NCBI GenBank assembly: GCA_903929755.1
Contig: CAIYVZ010000003.1
Span: forward strand, 1-64,000
Direction of reading: 5' to 3'
Length of the DNA: 64,000 nt
Source of the DNA: an uncultured Acidobacteriia bacterium
GTDB taxonomy: Bacteria > Acidobacteriota > Terriglobia > Bryobacterales > Bryobacteraceae
This document shows positions 34,617 through 43,200 of the stretch, in pieces (position 1 is the stretch's first letter; every line of letters begins with the position of its first letter). The notes under the pieces were generated by a model. The model was not told the origin of the DNA, searched no databases, and saw nothing but the letters and a program-made list of their open reading frames with translations. The position numbers were made by a program, and so were the translations under genes.

Positions 34617-35591
34617 TTACTTCTTCTTCAGTTCTGCGATCAGGGCGGGAACCACCTGGAAGAGGTCGCCCACAATACCGTAATCGGCAACTTCGAAGAT
34701 TGGCGCTTCCGGGTCTTTATTGATGGCCACAATGACCTTGGAACCCTTCATGCCGACCAGGTGCTGAATGGCGCCGGAGATACCGACGGCCAGATACATT
34801 TTGGGGGCCACGGTCTGGCCGGAACTACCCACCTGACGCTCCATGGGCAGCCAGCCGTTGTCGCAGATGGGCCGAGAGGCCGCGAGTTCCCCGCCGAGGA
34901 CATCGGCAAGTTCCTGCACGAGGGGGATGTTATCTTCTTCGCGAATACCGCGGCCAACCGAAACGATGATGGGGGCGGCCGTCAGGTCTACAGCGCGCGC
35001 GGACTCACGGAAACGTTCCAGCGGCTTTGTGCGGATCTGCGCGGCATCCAGCGTGGCGGAGAACGCTGCGATTTTCGCGCTACCGGCAACCAGCGTGTCA
35101 GCCCGGAAAGCACCTGCCTGCACGGAGGCGAAAAAAGGGCCTTCGCCGTTGAAATGAACATCGGCGGCAATCTTGCCCTGGAACATCTGGCGCACCAGAA
35201 CCACCGCGCCGTTTTCCGCCCGGTGACCCACCACGTCACTGACGAGGACGCGGTTGAGAGCCGTGGCCAGACGCGGGGCGAAGTCGCGAACCTGATAGGT
35301 GTGCGCGAAGAGGACGTACGTCGGGTTAAGGGCTTCGATTAACTGGCGCAGGGCGAGCGTGTAACCATCCGGCGTATATTCAGCGAGAAGGTGGTGGCCG
35401 AGAACGTGAACGCCGGCAAGGTCATACTGAGCCACAACCTGCGCGGCAGCATCCGCACCGGTGCCCAGAAGCGCGGCGTAAACCGGAGCGCCAAGCTCGG
35501 CCCCAAGTTTTTGTGCCGCGGCGAGAGCTTCCAGCGCCATCTTATGAAGCTGGCCTTCGCGCTGTTCAAGAACTGCAAGAATGCCGCTCAT
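34617..35591 (-). CDS. etfA: Electron transfer flavoprotein, alpha subunit
   Basis: Alpha subunit (324 residues) of the heterodimeric FAD/AMP flavoprotein that carries electrons from acyl-CoA and other dehydrogenases to ETF:quinone oxidoreductase. The C-terminal FAD-binding domain is clear: GSSGQTVAPKMYLAVGISGA, IQHLVGMKGSKVIVAINKDP and EVADYGIVGDLFQVVP. The N-terminal domain shows the ETF fold (YVLFAHTYQVRDFAPRLATA). Its start overlaps the etfB stop (ATGA), so the two subunits are made together. No acyl-CoA dehydrogenase is beside it. Confidence 0.95.
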   Translation of the reverse strand: MSGILAVLEQREGQLHKMALEALAAAQKLGAELGAPVYAALLGTGADAAAQVVAQYDLAGVHVLGHHLLAEYTPDGYTLALRQLIEALNPTYVLFAHTYQVRDFAPRLATALNRVLVSDVVGHRAENGAVVLVRQMFQGKIAADVHFNGEGPFFASVQAGAFRADTLVAGSAKIAAFSATLDAAQIRTKPLERFRESARAVDLTAAPIIVSVGRGIREEDNIPLVQELADVLGGELAASRPICDNGWLPMERQVGSSGQTVAPKMYLAVGISGAIQHLVGMKGSKVIVAINKDPEAPIFEVADYGIVGDLFQVVPALIAELKKK

Positions 35592-36358
35592 ATCACCCTC
35601 GCTTCAAAACGGAGTTTTTCCACCAGCTTTGCGGCTGCTTCTTTGGGGGCATCGTCAAAGATCTGGGATTGTTTGGTCTTCGGCGGCACGTAAAGACGCG
35701 AAACCGTGACGGTGGGAGCGGCAAAGCCGCCCAGTTCATCGGCAGACAGGACCTTGATTTCCTTGGTCTTCGCCTTCTTGATACCCATCAGGGTGGCGTA
35801 TCGGAGCCGCGTGGCACCCGACTGGATGGTCAGCAGCGCCGGAAGAGGCATATCCACGTTCTGGAACCAGCCATCTTCAAGCTCCCGGCGGACGCGAATA
35901 CCAGCGCCTTCCGTATCCACGTTCATGATGAGCGTGGCATGGGGCAGGCCGAGCAGTTCGGCCAGAATCACACCGGTCTGGCCGTAGCCAAGATCGTCGG
36001 ACTGCAGCCCGGTCAGAATCAGATCCGGCTGCTCGTCTTCAAGAGCTTTGGCCAGAAGACGGGAAAGGGAAAGAGGATCGCCGACGGAATTTTCGTCGAG
36101 CTCGATGTGCAGGGCGCGGTCCGCGCCTTTAGCGAGGGCTTCCCGAATGGTCTGGGTGGCGCGGTCAGGGCCCGCGCACAGGACGACAACTTCCCCGCCT
36201 TCTTTTTCTTTTAGCTGAAGGCCGGCTTCAAGAGCGTAGGCGTCTGGTTCGTTGATTTCGAATGATAAATCGGAATCTTCGATCCAGCTGGCTTCCGTGT
36301 TGACCTTCAGCAGGCTGTCCCTGGCGGGGACCTGCTTAATGGCGACGACGATTTTCAT
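35588..36358 (-). CDS. etfB: Electron transfer flavoprotein, beta subunit
   Basis: Beta subunit (256 residues) of ETF. It begins MKIVVAIKQVPARDS and has the conserved FEINEPDAYALEAGLQLKEK, LCAGPDRATQTIREALAKGA and LTGLQSDDLGYGQTGVILAE segments that form the AMP-binding site and subunit contacts. The last part carries the lysine-rich recognition-type loop (GIKKAKTKEIKVL). It lies 54 bases downstream of fabF on the same strand and overlaps etfA, so a transcript acpP-fabF-etfB-etfA is plausible. Confidence 0.95.
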   Translation of the reverse strand: MKIVVAIKQVPARDSLLKVNTEASWIEDSDLSFEINEPDAYALEAGLQLKEKEGGEVVVLCAGPDRATQTIREALAKGADRALHIELDENSVGDPLSLSRLLAKALEDEQPDLILTGLQSDDLGYGQTGVILAELLGLPHATLIMNVDTEGAGIRVRRELEDGWFQNVDMPLPALLTIQSGATRLRYATLMGIKKAKTKEIKVLSADELGGFAAPTVTVSRLYVPPKTKQSQIFDDAPKEAAAKLVEKLRFEARVI

Positions 36359-36412
36359 ACTTCTAACCTTTCGTGTCCAGAAACGGAGGGGGCGCTGATA
36401 AGTCAGTGAAAC

Positions 36413-37657
36413 TTAGTCCGTGAAGCGCTTAAAGACCAAGGCTCCGTTAGTACCGCCAAATCCAAAAGAGTTGGAGAGGGCGTAGTCGATCTTCATGGGC
36501 CGGGGCTCTTTCGGGATATAGTCCAGATCGCAGCCGGGGCCGGGGTTTTCAAGGTTCGCCGTCGGCGGGGCCACCTGATGGCCAATCGCCTTCACCACGA
36601 TGCCTGCCTCAATGCCACCAGCGCCGCCAAGCAGATGCCCGGTCATGGATTTGGTGGAACTGACGGCCAGCTTTTTGGCATGGTCCCCGAAGGTACGTTT
36701 GAGGGCGATCGTTTCCGCCAGATCGCCGACGGGCGTTGACGTGCCGTGGGCGTTGACGTAATCGATCTGCTCGGGAGTGATGCCGGCGTCGCGGATGGCG
36801 TTCCGCATTACACGGTAGGCGCCTTCGCCGTCATCCGGGGGTGACGTGAAGTGGTGCGCGTCACCACTCATGCCGTAACCCACAATTTCGGCCAAAATGT
36901 TCGCGCCGCGGGCTTTGGCAAATTCGAGTTCCTCCAGAATGAGGACCCCGGAGCCTTCACCCACCACGAAGCCGTCGCGATCCCCGTCAAACGGACGGGA
37001 GGCATGAGCCGGATCATCGTTGCGCTGGCTCATGGCACGCATGGCCGCAAAGCCGCCAATTCCCAGCGGCGTGATGCAGGCTTCCGCACCACCGCAGATC
37101 ATTACGTCGGCATCGCCGCGCTGAATAATTTTAAAGGAATCGCCGATGGAGTGGGCGCTGGTAGTACAGGCGGTGGCGGTGGCCGAGTTGGGGCCCTTAG
37201 CTCCGTTCCGAATGGACACCACACCGGACGCCATATTGATGATGACAGCAGGGATGAAGAAGGGGGAAATGCGGCGCGGACCGTGTTCTATCAGATTGCG
37301 GTACTCGCGCTCAATAACTTCGAAACCGCCAATGCCACTACCAATGCAAACCCCTGTCCGCTCAGCCAGTTCCTGGCTGGTGACCTTGTAGCCGGCATGG
37401 TTCATCGCTTCGTCAGAAGCGGCAACCGCCATTTGCATGAACCGGCCCATCTTTTTGATCTCCTTCTTCTCAATGAAGCGGGCAGGATCAAAATGATGGA
37501 TTTGGCCGGCGATCTGACAATTGAAGCCAGTCGGGTCAAAACAGGTGATCGAGGAGATTCCGTTGCGGAGCTCCATCAGACCATCCCAGGTTTGTTCAGC
37601 AGTGTCACCGATAGCGGTCAGGAGACCTACGCCGGTAACTACGACTCTACGGGAAAT
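36413..37657 (-). CDS. fabF: 3-oxoacyl-ACP synthase II; probable ATT start
   Basis: Beta-ketoacyl-ACP synthase II elongates acyl-ACP with malonyl-ACP in fatty acid synthesis. Catalytic triad: Cys in ATACTTSAHSIGDS, His in VNAHGTSTPVGD, His in MTGHLLGGAGG. Family proteins start MxRRVVVTG. Here that position is ISRRVVVTG, and the codon is ATT at 37657-37655, six bases after a perfect AAGGAG (37669-37664). Counting ATT as residue 1 places the triad at C164, H304 and H341, the Escherichia coli FabF positions. The frame stays open upstream to a GTG at 37690 (adding 11 residues) and a GTG at 37726, neither with a better ribosome site. I prefer ATT but this is not proven. acpP lies upstream. Confidence 0.9.
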   Translation of the reverse strand: MSRRVVVTGVGLLTAIGDTAEQTWDGLMELRNGISSITCFDPTGFNCQIAGQIHHFDPARFIEKKEIKKMGRFMQMAVAASDEAMNHAGYKVTSQELAERTGVCIGSGIGGFEVIEREYRNLIEHGPRRISPFFIPAVIINMASGVVSIRNGAKGPNSATATACTTSAHSIGDSFKIIQRGDADVMICGGAEACITPLGIGGFAAMRAMSQRNDDPAHASRPFDGDRDGFVVGEGSGVLILEELEFAKARGANILAEIVGYGMSGDAHHFTSPPDDGEGAYRVMRNAIRDAGITPEQIDYVNAHGTSTPVGDLAETIALKRTFGDHAKKLAVSSTKSMTGHLLGGAGGIEAGIVVKAIGHQVAPPTANLENPGPGCDLDYIPKEPRPMKIDYALSNSFGFGGTNGALVFKRFTD

Positions 37658-37806
37658 AACGTTCTCCTTAACCGATCTCCGCTCCGCCACCAGCCCCGCA
37701 GCCAAAATAAGGTAGGGAACCGACACGGATCCGGATCACGCGCTGCTTCACAAGCCAGCGCTGGTCCTTCTTTTGGATGCCGTGACGCCCGCAACCGTCG
37801 CATCTT

Positions 37807-37828
37807 CGCCGATAAGATCTTATCGGCG
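37807..37828. promoter_or_regulatory. Perfect 22-base palindrome between acpP and fabF
   Basis: Both half-sites read CGCCGATAAGA on opposite strands with no mismatch. It lies 43 bases after the acpP stop and about 150 bases before the fabF start. In RNA it would form a 9-base-pair stem with a GATC loop, but no run of T follows on the minus strand, so a simple terminator is unlikely. An operator, an RNA processing site or an attenuator are the options. Confidence 0.6.
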
Positions 37829-37871
37829 AGCGACAAGAACCTACCGGCTCGGGATTGGCGGAGATTGGAAG

Positions 37872-38114
37872 TTAGTCTTTTTTCTTGCCTTCGATGTACG
37901 TCACGGCGTCTCCAACCGTGGCGATCTTCTCGGCATCTTCATCCGGAATTTCGAGTTCGAAGGCTTCTTCGAACGCCATGACCAGTTCCACGATGTCCAG
38001 GGAGTCTGCACCCAGATCGTCCACGAAAGAGGCCTTATTGTCGACCTGGCTCTCATCGACGCCCAGTTGCTCGACAATGATCTGCTTTACCTTTTGCTCA
38101 ACAGCTGATGCCAT
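37872..38114 (-). CDS. acpP: Acyl carrier protein
   Basis: An 80-residue acidic acyl carrier protein that carries growing acyl chains on phosphopantetheine attached to S38 in the DSL motif ([20 protein letters not shown]). The rest matches AcpP closely ([37 protein letters not shown]). The start was taken as ATG 38114 because GGAGA lies just upstream and the GTG four codons earlier overlaps that site. It heads the acpP-fabF-etfBA group and is divergent from trmJ across about 157 bases. Confidence 0.96.
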   Translation of the reverse strand: MASAVEQKVKQIIVEQLGVDESQVDNKASFVDDLGADSLDIVELVMAFEEAFELEIPDEDAEKIATVGDAVTYIEGKKKD

Positions 38115-38271
38115 AACTTTCTCCACTATAGCCTGGGGGTCGCGCGGGACCTGAATTTCATACCCCTGAATTTACGCGCGAGGAGGCCAAAAGTACGCGA
38201 AGTTTCGATTTTACACTATAGGGACGCCCCTGAGCGGACACAGTCAACAGAGTGCCGCTCCCGGACGGGCG

Positions 38272-38997
38272 ATGTGCAACGATACATACATCCCGACCGA
38301 AATCACAGTTGTTCTGATTGACACGCGGAACCCTTTGAATATTGGGTCTGCGGCGCGTGCCCTGGCGAATTTTGGCGTAACCGATCTGCGTCTGGTCAAC
38401 CCCTACGACGTGGCATTCCGCGAGGCCGTCTCCGCTGTGGGTGGCGCGCCGGTCCTGCAAGCCGCCAGAGTTTTCGAAACTCTGGCGGAGGCTCTGGCGG
38501 ATTGTTCACTGATCGTCGGGACCACGGCGGGGCAAGGGCGGATTGCACAGCATCCAGTGGATCGACTGGAAGCGGGCATGGCGCACGTGAGAGGGTTTGA
38601 CGGCCGCGTCGCCCTGCTGTTTGGCTCCGAAAAATTCGGACTCTCGAACGAAGATCTGAGCTTTTGCCATTCGCTGATCCGGATTCCTACAGTTCCCGAA
38701 ACACCTTCCATGAACCTTGGCCAGGCGGTGGCGGTCTGCCTGTTTGAGATCATTCGAGAGGGAGGCTCACCGCCGGTGCGCGCGGCGTTTGAGAGCCCGG
38801 ACGGGGCCGACGTGGAGAAGATCACGTCGCTCCTGAAGGACGTCCTGCTGGAATCCGGCTACACGAACAGGACTACCTCCATCTCTACCCACGAAAAAGT
38901 CCGACGCTGGGTGAGGCGACTCCGGATCAGCCGCCGCGACGCCCCCCTCGTGCTCGGAATCCTGCGGCAGATCCTGTGGAAGTTCCACAGGCAGTAG
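38272..38997 (+). CDS. trmJ: SpoU/TrmJ-type RNA 2'-O-methyltransferase
   Basis: A 241-residue SPOUT-class methyltransferase. The three SpoU motifs are visible: TRNPLNIGSAARALANFG (motif 1), VALLFGSEKFGLSNEDL (motif 2) and IPTVPETPSMNLGQAVAVCL (motif 3), which form the trefoil-knot S-adenosylmethionine site. Overall similarity is to TrmJ (LasT), which methylates position 32 of tRNAs, rather than to TrmH or RlmB, since the N-terminal start and the C-terminal helical extension of about 80 residues fit TrmJ. The exact target is inferred. It stands alone, divergent from acpP, and converges with a GGDEF gene. Confidence 0.85.
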   Translation: MCNDTYIPTEITVVLIDTRNPLNIGSAARALANFGVTDLRLVNPYDVAFREAVSAVGGAPVLQAARVFETLAEALADCSLIVGTTAGQGRIAQHPVDRLEAGMAHVRGFDGRVALLFGSEKFGLSNEDLSFCHSLIRIPTVPETPSMNLGQAVAVCLFEIIREGGSPPVRAAFESPDGADVEKITSLLKDVLLESGYTNRTTSISTHEKVRRWVRRLRISRRDAPLVLGILRQILWKFHRQ

Positions 38998-39014
38998 CTC
39001 CCTCTCACGGGAAA

Positions 39015-39069
39015 GAGCAGTCACGCAGTCACGCAGTCAGGCAGTCACAAGGTCACGCAGTCACAAGGT
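39015..39069. repeat. Degenerate tandem repeat of an 8-base unit
   Basis: Copies of GCAGTCAC, some extended to GCAGTCACAAGG, fill the gap between trmJ and the GGDEF gene and run into the last codons of the latter (its C-terminal SDLVTA and stop are encoded by the final copy). Probably slippage-generated; no CRISPR-like spacing or other structure. Confidence 0.85.
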
Positions 39070-40144
39070 CCGACGCACTCGCTTTAAGCCGGGCTTTTGA
39101 GCTATAGAGCTTTTGGTCAGCCCGATCCAGGAGCTCCGTGCCAGACTCCCGGCCATCCCATTCGACGACCCCCATGCCGGCGGCCACCGTCACCTTCACC
39201 TGGCGCGTACCGGCGTCCAGTACGTATTCCCCAAACGCCCACTGCCGAACCCGGCTGGCACGTGATTCCGCTTCCACAATGCCGCCATCCACGATGACGA
39301 CGAATTCGTCCCCGCCCCATCTGCCAACAAGGTCGGTCGCCCGAAACTGATTCCGAAGTTCCGCCGAAAACTGCGTTAGCAGGCTGTCACCCGCAACATG
39401 CCCCCAGCTATCGTTTACCAGCTTGAACCCATTCAGATCCATCATGATAAGCGAGAAAACGGAACCGGCCCGAATCCGTTCTTCCATGTGCCGCTCAAAG
39501 GCTCCGCGATTCGCCAGCCGAGTGAGCGAATCCTGAGCGGCAGCTTCTTCTGCTTCCGCCAGCTTGGCGCGAAAATGCTCCACCTGGGCCGACAACTCAG
39601 TGACAGCGCTCTTATTTTCCTCTGCCAGCTTGTCCATACAGGATTTAAGCGCGGCCGTGGTATCCAGAATGGATCGCCGGATAGGGGCCAGGTCCTTCAT
39701 ATCCGCAATGGAGCGCAGTCGGCTCGTCAGGTCGCCCACTTGCCGCCCGTATTTCTGATCACGCTTCCCGATGCTTTCCGCCGCGCGCGCGACGCCGCTC
39801 ATAATTTCCTTAATCTCTCGCTCATTGTCGGCGTGAAACTGCAGGGCTTTACATGCCCAGACATCGAGATCGGTGCGGACCCGGTCCCGGGTCGCGGGAG
39901 AAATATCGGATCCGCCTTCCGCCATTACCTTTTCCCTGATCTCCTTCAGGCCACGGGCAAGGTCGATGCCAACTCCCGGAACAGCTTTGTTGTTGGCATC
40001 ACTGACGACCGCCAGCAGCTCGCACCATGCTTCCTGATTAACCAGTACAGGAGCGTGCTCCTGCGCAGGAATGGGCGGTAAAGTGACGGGCGGCAGGGGG
40101 CCGGCTCCGTCTATGTGTTTTCTAAGTGAAATCATCCAGTCCAT
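39053..40144 (-). CDS. Diguanylate cyclase (GGDEF domain) with an uncharacterised N-terminal helical domain
   Basis: Predicted to make cyclic di-GMP from two GTP. The 363-residue protein has a GGDEF domain from about 200 to 360 with an intact GGDEF active site at 277-281 (GRWGGDEFVVIVDGG) and an intact RxxD product-inhibition site five residues upstream (R268-A-T-D271). DSLTRLANRGAFERHM marks the domain start. The first 200 residues have no membrane span and no recognised sensor; they are mostly helical and end in a coiled coil (about 165-200). It is a cytoplasmic protein. Its stop lies within a tandem repeat. It is encoded just upstream of the seven-gene MoxR block's last gene but after it in orientation, with no obvious link. 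Confidence 0.9.
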   Translation of the reverse strand: MDWMISLRKHIDGAGPLPPVTLPPIPAQEHAPVLVNQEAWCELLAVVSDANNKAVPGVGIDLARGLKEIREKVMAEGGSDISPATRDRVRTDLDVWACKALQFHADNEREIKEIMSGVARAAESIGKRDQKYGRQVGDLTSRLRSIADMKDLAPIRRSILDTTAALKSCMDKLAEENKSAVTELSAQVEHFRAKLAEAEEAAAQDSLTRLANRGAFERHMEERIRAGSVFSLIMMDLNGFKLVNDSWGHVAGDSLLTQFSAELRNQFRATDLVGRWGGDEFVVIVDGGIVEAESRASRVRQWAFGEYVLDAGTRQVKVTVAAGMGVVEWDGRESGTELLDRADQKLYSSKARLKASASDLVTA

Positions 40145-40207
40145 GAAAGTGAGCTCCGCGCATTCTTATCGGCAGAATGCAGGGAAAACTTTCGCGCCGG
40201 AGATTAT

Positions 40208-43200
40208 TTATTGTTTGCTTAGCCGTTTGTAGTATTCTGCGACTGCGGAAGCATAGCCCGGCGGCGTGTTCCGCGGACTTGTACTGCGCACAGAGCCATC
40301 GTTGGCGTCCAGCTTGCGACGCAACAGAAGCTCCAGCTGGTCGATTGCGGGCATCACCTGACCGTTGATCACCTGATCGAGCTGCCCGTTGGTGGCCCAG
40401 CGCTTCGGATCCAGTTGCTGCGCCTGGCGGGCCAGTTCCTGGTACTCTTTGGCGAGGTCGCGGTCACCCGAGACGTCGTTACGCAGCCTGCCAATATCGC
40501 GCATCAGTTCGGCATAGGCCTGATCGGCCTGCGCTTGCGTCTGGATGCCATTCCCGTTCCGGGGATTGTCGAATGTAGAGCCTTCGATCCGCCGGTTTTC
40601 ATCCCAGCGGCCCGCGCCACCATTGAACTGGCCATTATTCGCGCCGCCGAACGCACCCACATTGCCACCGTTGCGATTTCCGGCATTATTCACACCGCCA
40701 CCACCGCCCTGCTGTCCACCACCCTGCTGGCCCTGACCCTGACCTTGACCTTGACCCTGGCCTTGGCCTTGGCCCTGGCCCTGACCTTGACCCTGGCCTT
40801 GGCCTTGACCTTGACCCTGACCCTGGCCTTGGCCCTGACCCTGCTGGCCTTGACCTTGTTGCTGGCCTTGCTGGCCGTTACGGGCTTGCTGCTGGCCGCC
40901 CTGCTGACCTTGCCCCGGCTGTTGGCCACCCTGTCGACCGTTTTGACCCGGCTGCTGACCCTGCCCCTGCTGGCCATTACGACCCTGTTGACCCGGCTGA
41001 TTGCCCGCCTGCTGGCCGTTGCGCCCATTCTGCTGGTCCAGCGCACCGCGCGCCAGCTGTTCCATATTTCTGCGGATCCGTTCTGCCTGATTCAGAGCCT
41101 GTTGCATGGCCACCTGGCTCCGGTCATCACTAGTCCCCTGACCCTGCTGACCCTGTTGACCGGCCTGCGAAGCAAGCTTCTTCAGCTCGTCCTTCAGATC
41201 GTTGAGCGAACGCGTCACCGGAGCTTCCCGCATCACCGCGTACTGCCCATAGCCCTGACGCAGAGCCGCTTCGGTCCATTCCATCTTGCTCTGGACTTCA
41301 TCCTGCTGGCTCTTGCCCATGGCATCACGAAGCTTCTTCGCCGCGTCGGGCTGAGCCCCGCCCAGGTTGCGCGTCGCCTGCTGCATCTGCTTCTGCAGTT
41401 GCTCGTAGCTTTCGCGCATACCCTTCTTTTCTTCGGCCATCTGCTGCCCGGCCTGCTGATTCTCCTGCCCCTGTCCAAAGTTCTTGCGCAGGCGCTGTTC
41501 GAAATCCTGCTGATGCCCGGCGAGTTCTTCCGCCTTATTCGCCAGCTCGGCCATTTCCGTGCCGTTCTGCTGGCTGCGCATGGACTGGATCGACTGCTGC
41601 GCCTGCTTCAGACGTTCAGCGGCACGCTGAGCTTCTGTCTGTCCGGCGGCGCCACCCTGCTGCCCCGGCTGGCGCGCCGAGGCGGCCGAACTCATGTCAC
41701 GAGTCGCCTGTTCCAGCTGGCGAATGGCCTGCTCCAACTGCTGGCGGCTGGCCTGCTCCTGACGGGACCCGGGCCGGTTCATCCCTTGTTGCTGCTGGGC
41801 TTGTTGCTGCTGGGCTTGCTGACCCTGGGCCTGTTGCTGCTGCTGGGCTTGCTGTTGGCCCTGCTGCTGTTGGCCCTGCTGATTCCGAGCGTTCTGCTGC
41901 CCAGCCTGCTGACCAGACTGGCCTTGCTGGCCCTGCTGCCCTTGCTGGCCCTGTTGTCCTTGCTGTCCCTGCTGACCCTGCTGTCCTTGCTGTCCCTGCT
42001 GGCTGGCCGACTGTTGACCCTGCTGGCCCTGTTCCCCGCGCTGCAACTGCTCCATCTCCCGGCGCAACTGCTCCGCTTCACGACGCAGCATTTCCTGCTG
42101 CCACCGCTGCTGCGCCAACTGCTGGGCATTCGGCTGCTGTTGCTGCTGCGCGAGTTCCTGCTGGCGGCGGGCCAGGTCGGCGAGCTTCTTCATCGCGTCA
42201 TCAACCGCCTGCTGCTTCTGCTCCTGCTGGGAACTGGCGTTCGATTCGTACTGATTTTTATCCTTATCGAGTTCCAGATCGAAAAGGTTGGCCAGATCGC
42301 GACCCGCGCCACCTCCTCCGCCACCACCACCGCCGCCACTGCGGCTGACCTGAACCTGAATATCCCGGAACGTGGATTCAGCCCGCAGCAGGTGCTGTAA
42401 AGCCTGCTGTTCGGGCGTAAGCGCGTCCTGGAATGCCTGCGCCTTCAGTTTGTCGGTAGCCGACGTCATGGCGGCAATCGCGGCATCCATCTCTTTCACG
42501 AACTGCGAGACGGCGGCGCCGGCGGAATCCAGTTGACGAGCCCTGGTCCGGTCAGCCAGCGATTTCGCCTGATCCCGAAGCTTGCCCTGCACTTCCGAGA
42601 GATACTTGGCATTCTCGGCGGCTGCGGCTTTGGCCTTGGCATCACCCTTTACCTGGTTAAACGTCGCGGCGATAATTTCCTTCTGGCGCTCGGAGATCTG
42701 CTGTTCCTGTTCGCCACCACCACCACCGCCACCACCGCCCGCCTGCTGGGACTGGGTGTAATTGAACTCAAACGGCACAGCCTGGATGAAAAACATGTCG
42801 GTCTTGGCCGAGTTCTTACCGTCTTTCGCTGTCGCGTAGATGCTGACAATATCGCCAGGCACCAGCTTGAAATCTTCCATCGCCAGCAGAGTGGTGGCCT
42901 GGAACTTCTTTGCGCCCTTATCCTTCAACATGTTGAGGGTCTTCTCCGGCGCACCATTTACGGAGTAGTGAAGGTCCAGTTCCTGCAGCGGGTATTCGTC
43001 TTCAGCCGAAAGCTCCACCAGAACTTCTTCAATCGGGCTGACCTTGGCATCGCGCCCCGGCTTGGTAATGCGCACGGTGGGCGGCGAAACCTTGCGGGCC
43101 TCAATGAAGTAATCGTCGGTCAGGCGAACCACCTCGCCGTGATCCACCACGGATAAGTGATAAGTCCCGTCTTTTTCGATGGTGACCTTCGCGTTGGTCT

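Noticed and set aside
34443-35342. Plus-strand gene starting between the molybdoenzyme and etfA
   Set aside because: Only the first 50 codons or so look protein-like; the rest is antisense to etfA, whose FAD-binding motifs are unmistakable. At most a short relic.
39015-39069. Possible CRISPR or attachment-site repeats after trmJ
   Set aside because: Eight-base tandem units without unique spacers and no integrase or cas gene nearby.
40735-40855. Possible CRISPR array or regulatory repeat cluster
   Set aside because: Units are six bases long without spacers and keep the reading frame of a protein repeat, so this is a coding microsatellite.
40415-42400. Plus-strand open frame of 661 codons rich in Leu, Thr and Ala
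   Set aside because: It is the antisense of the Gln/Gly repeats of the DUF4175-like gene; repeated six-base units contain no stop on either strand. It is not a membrane protein despite its hydrophobic look.
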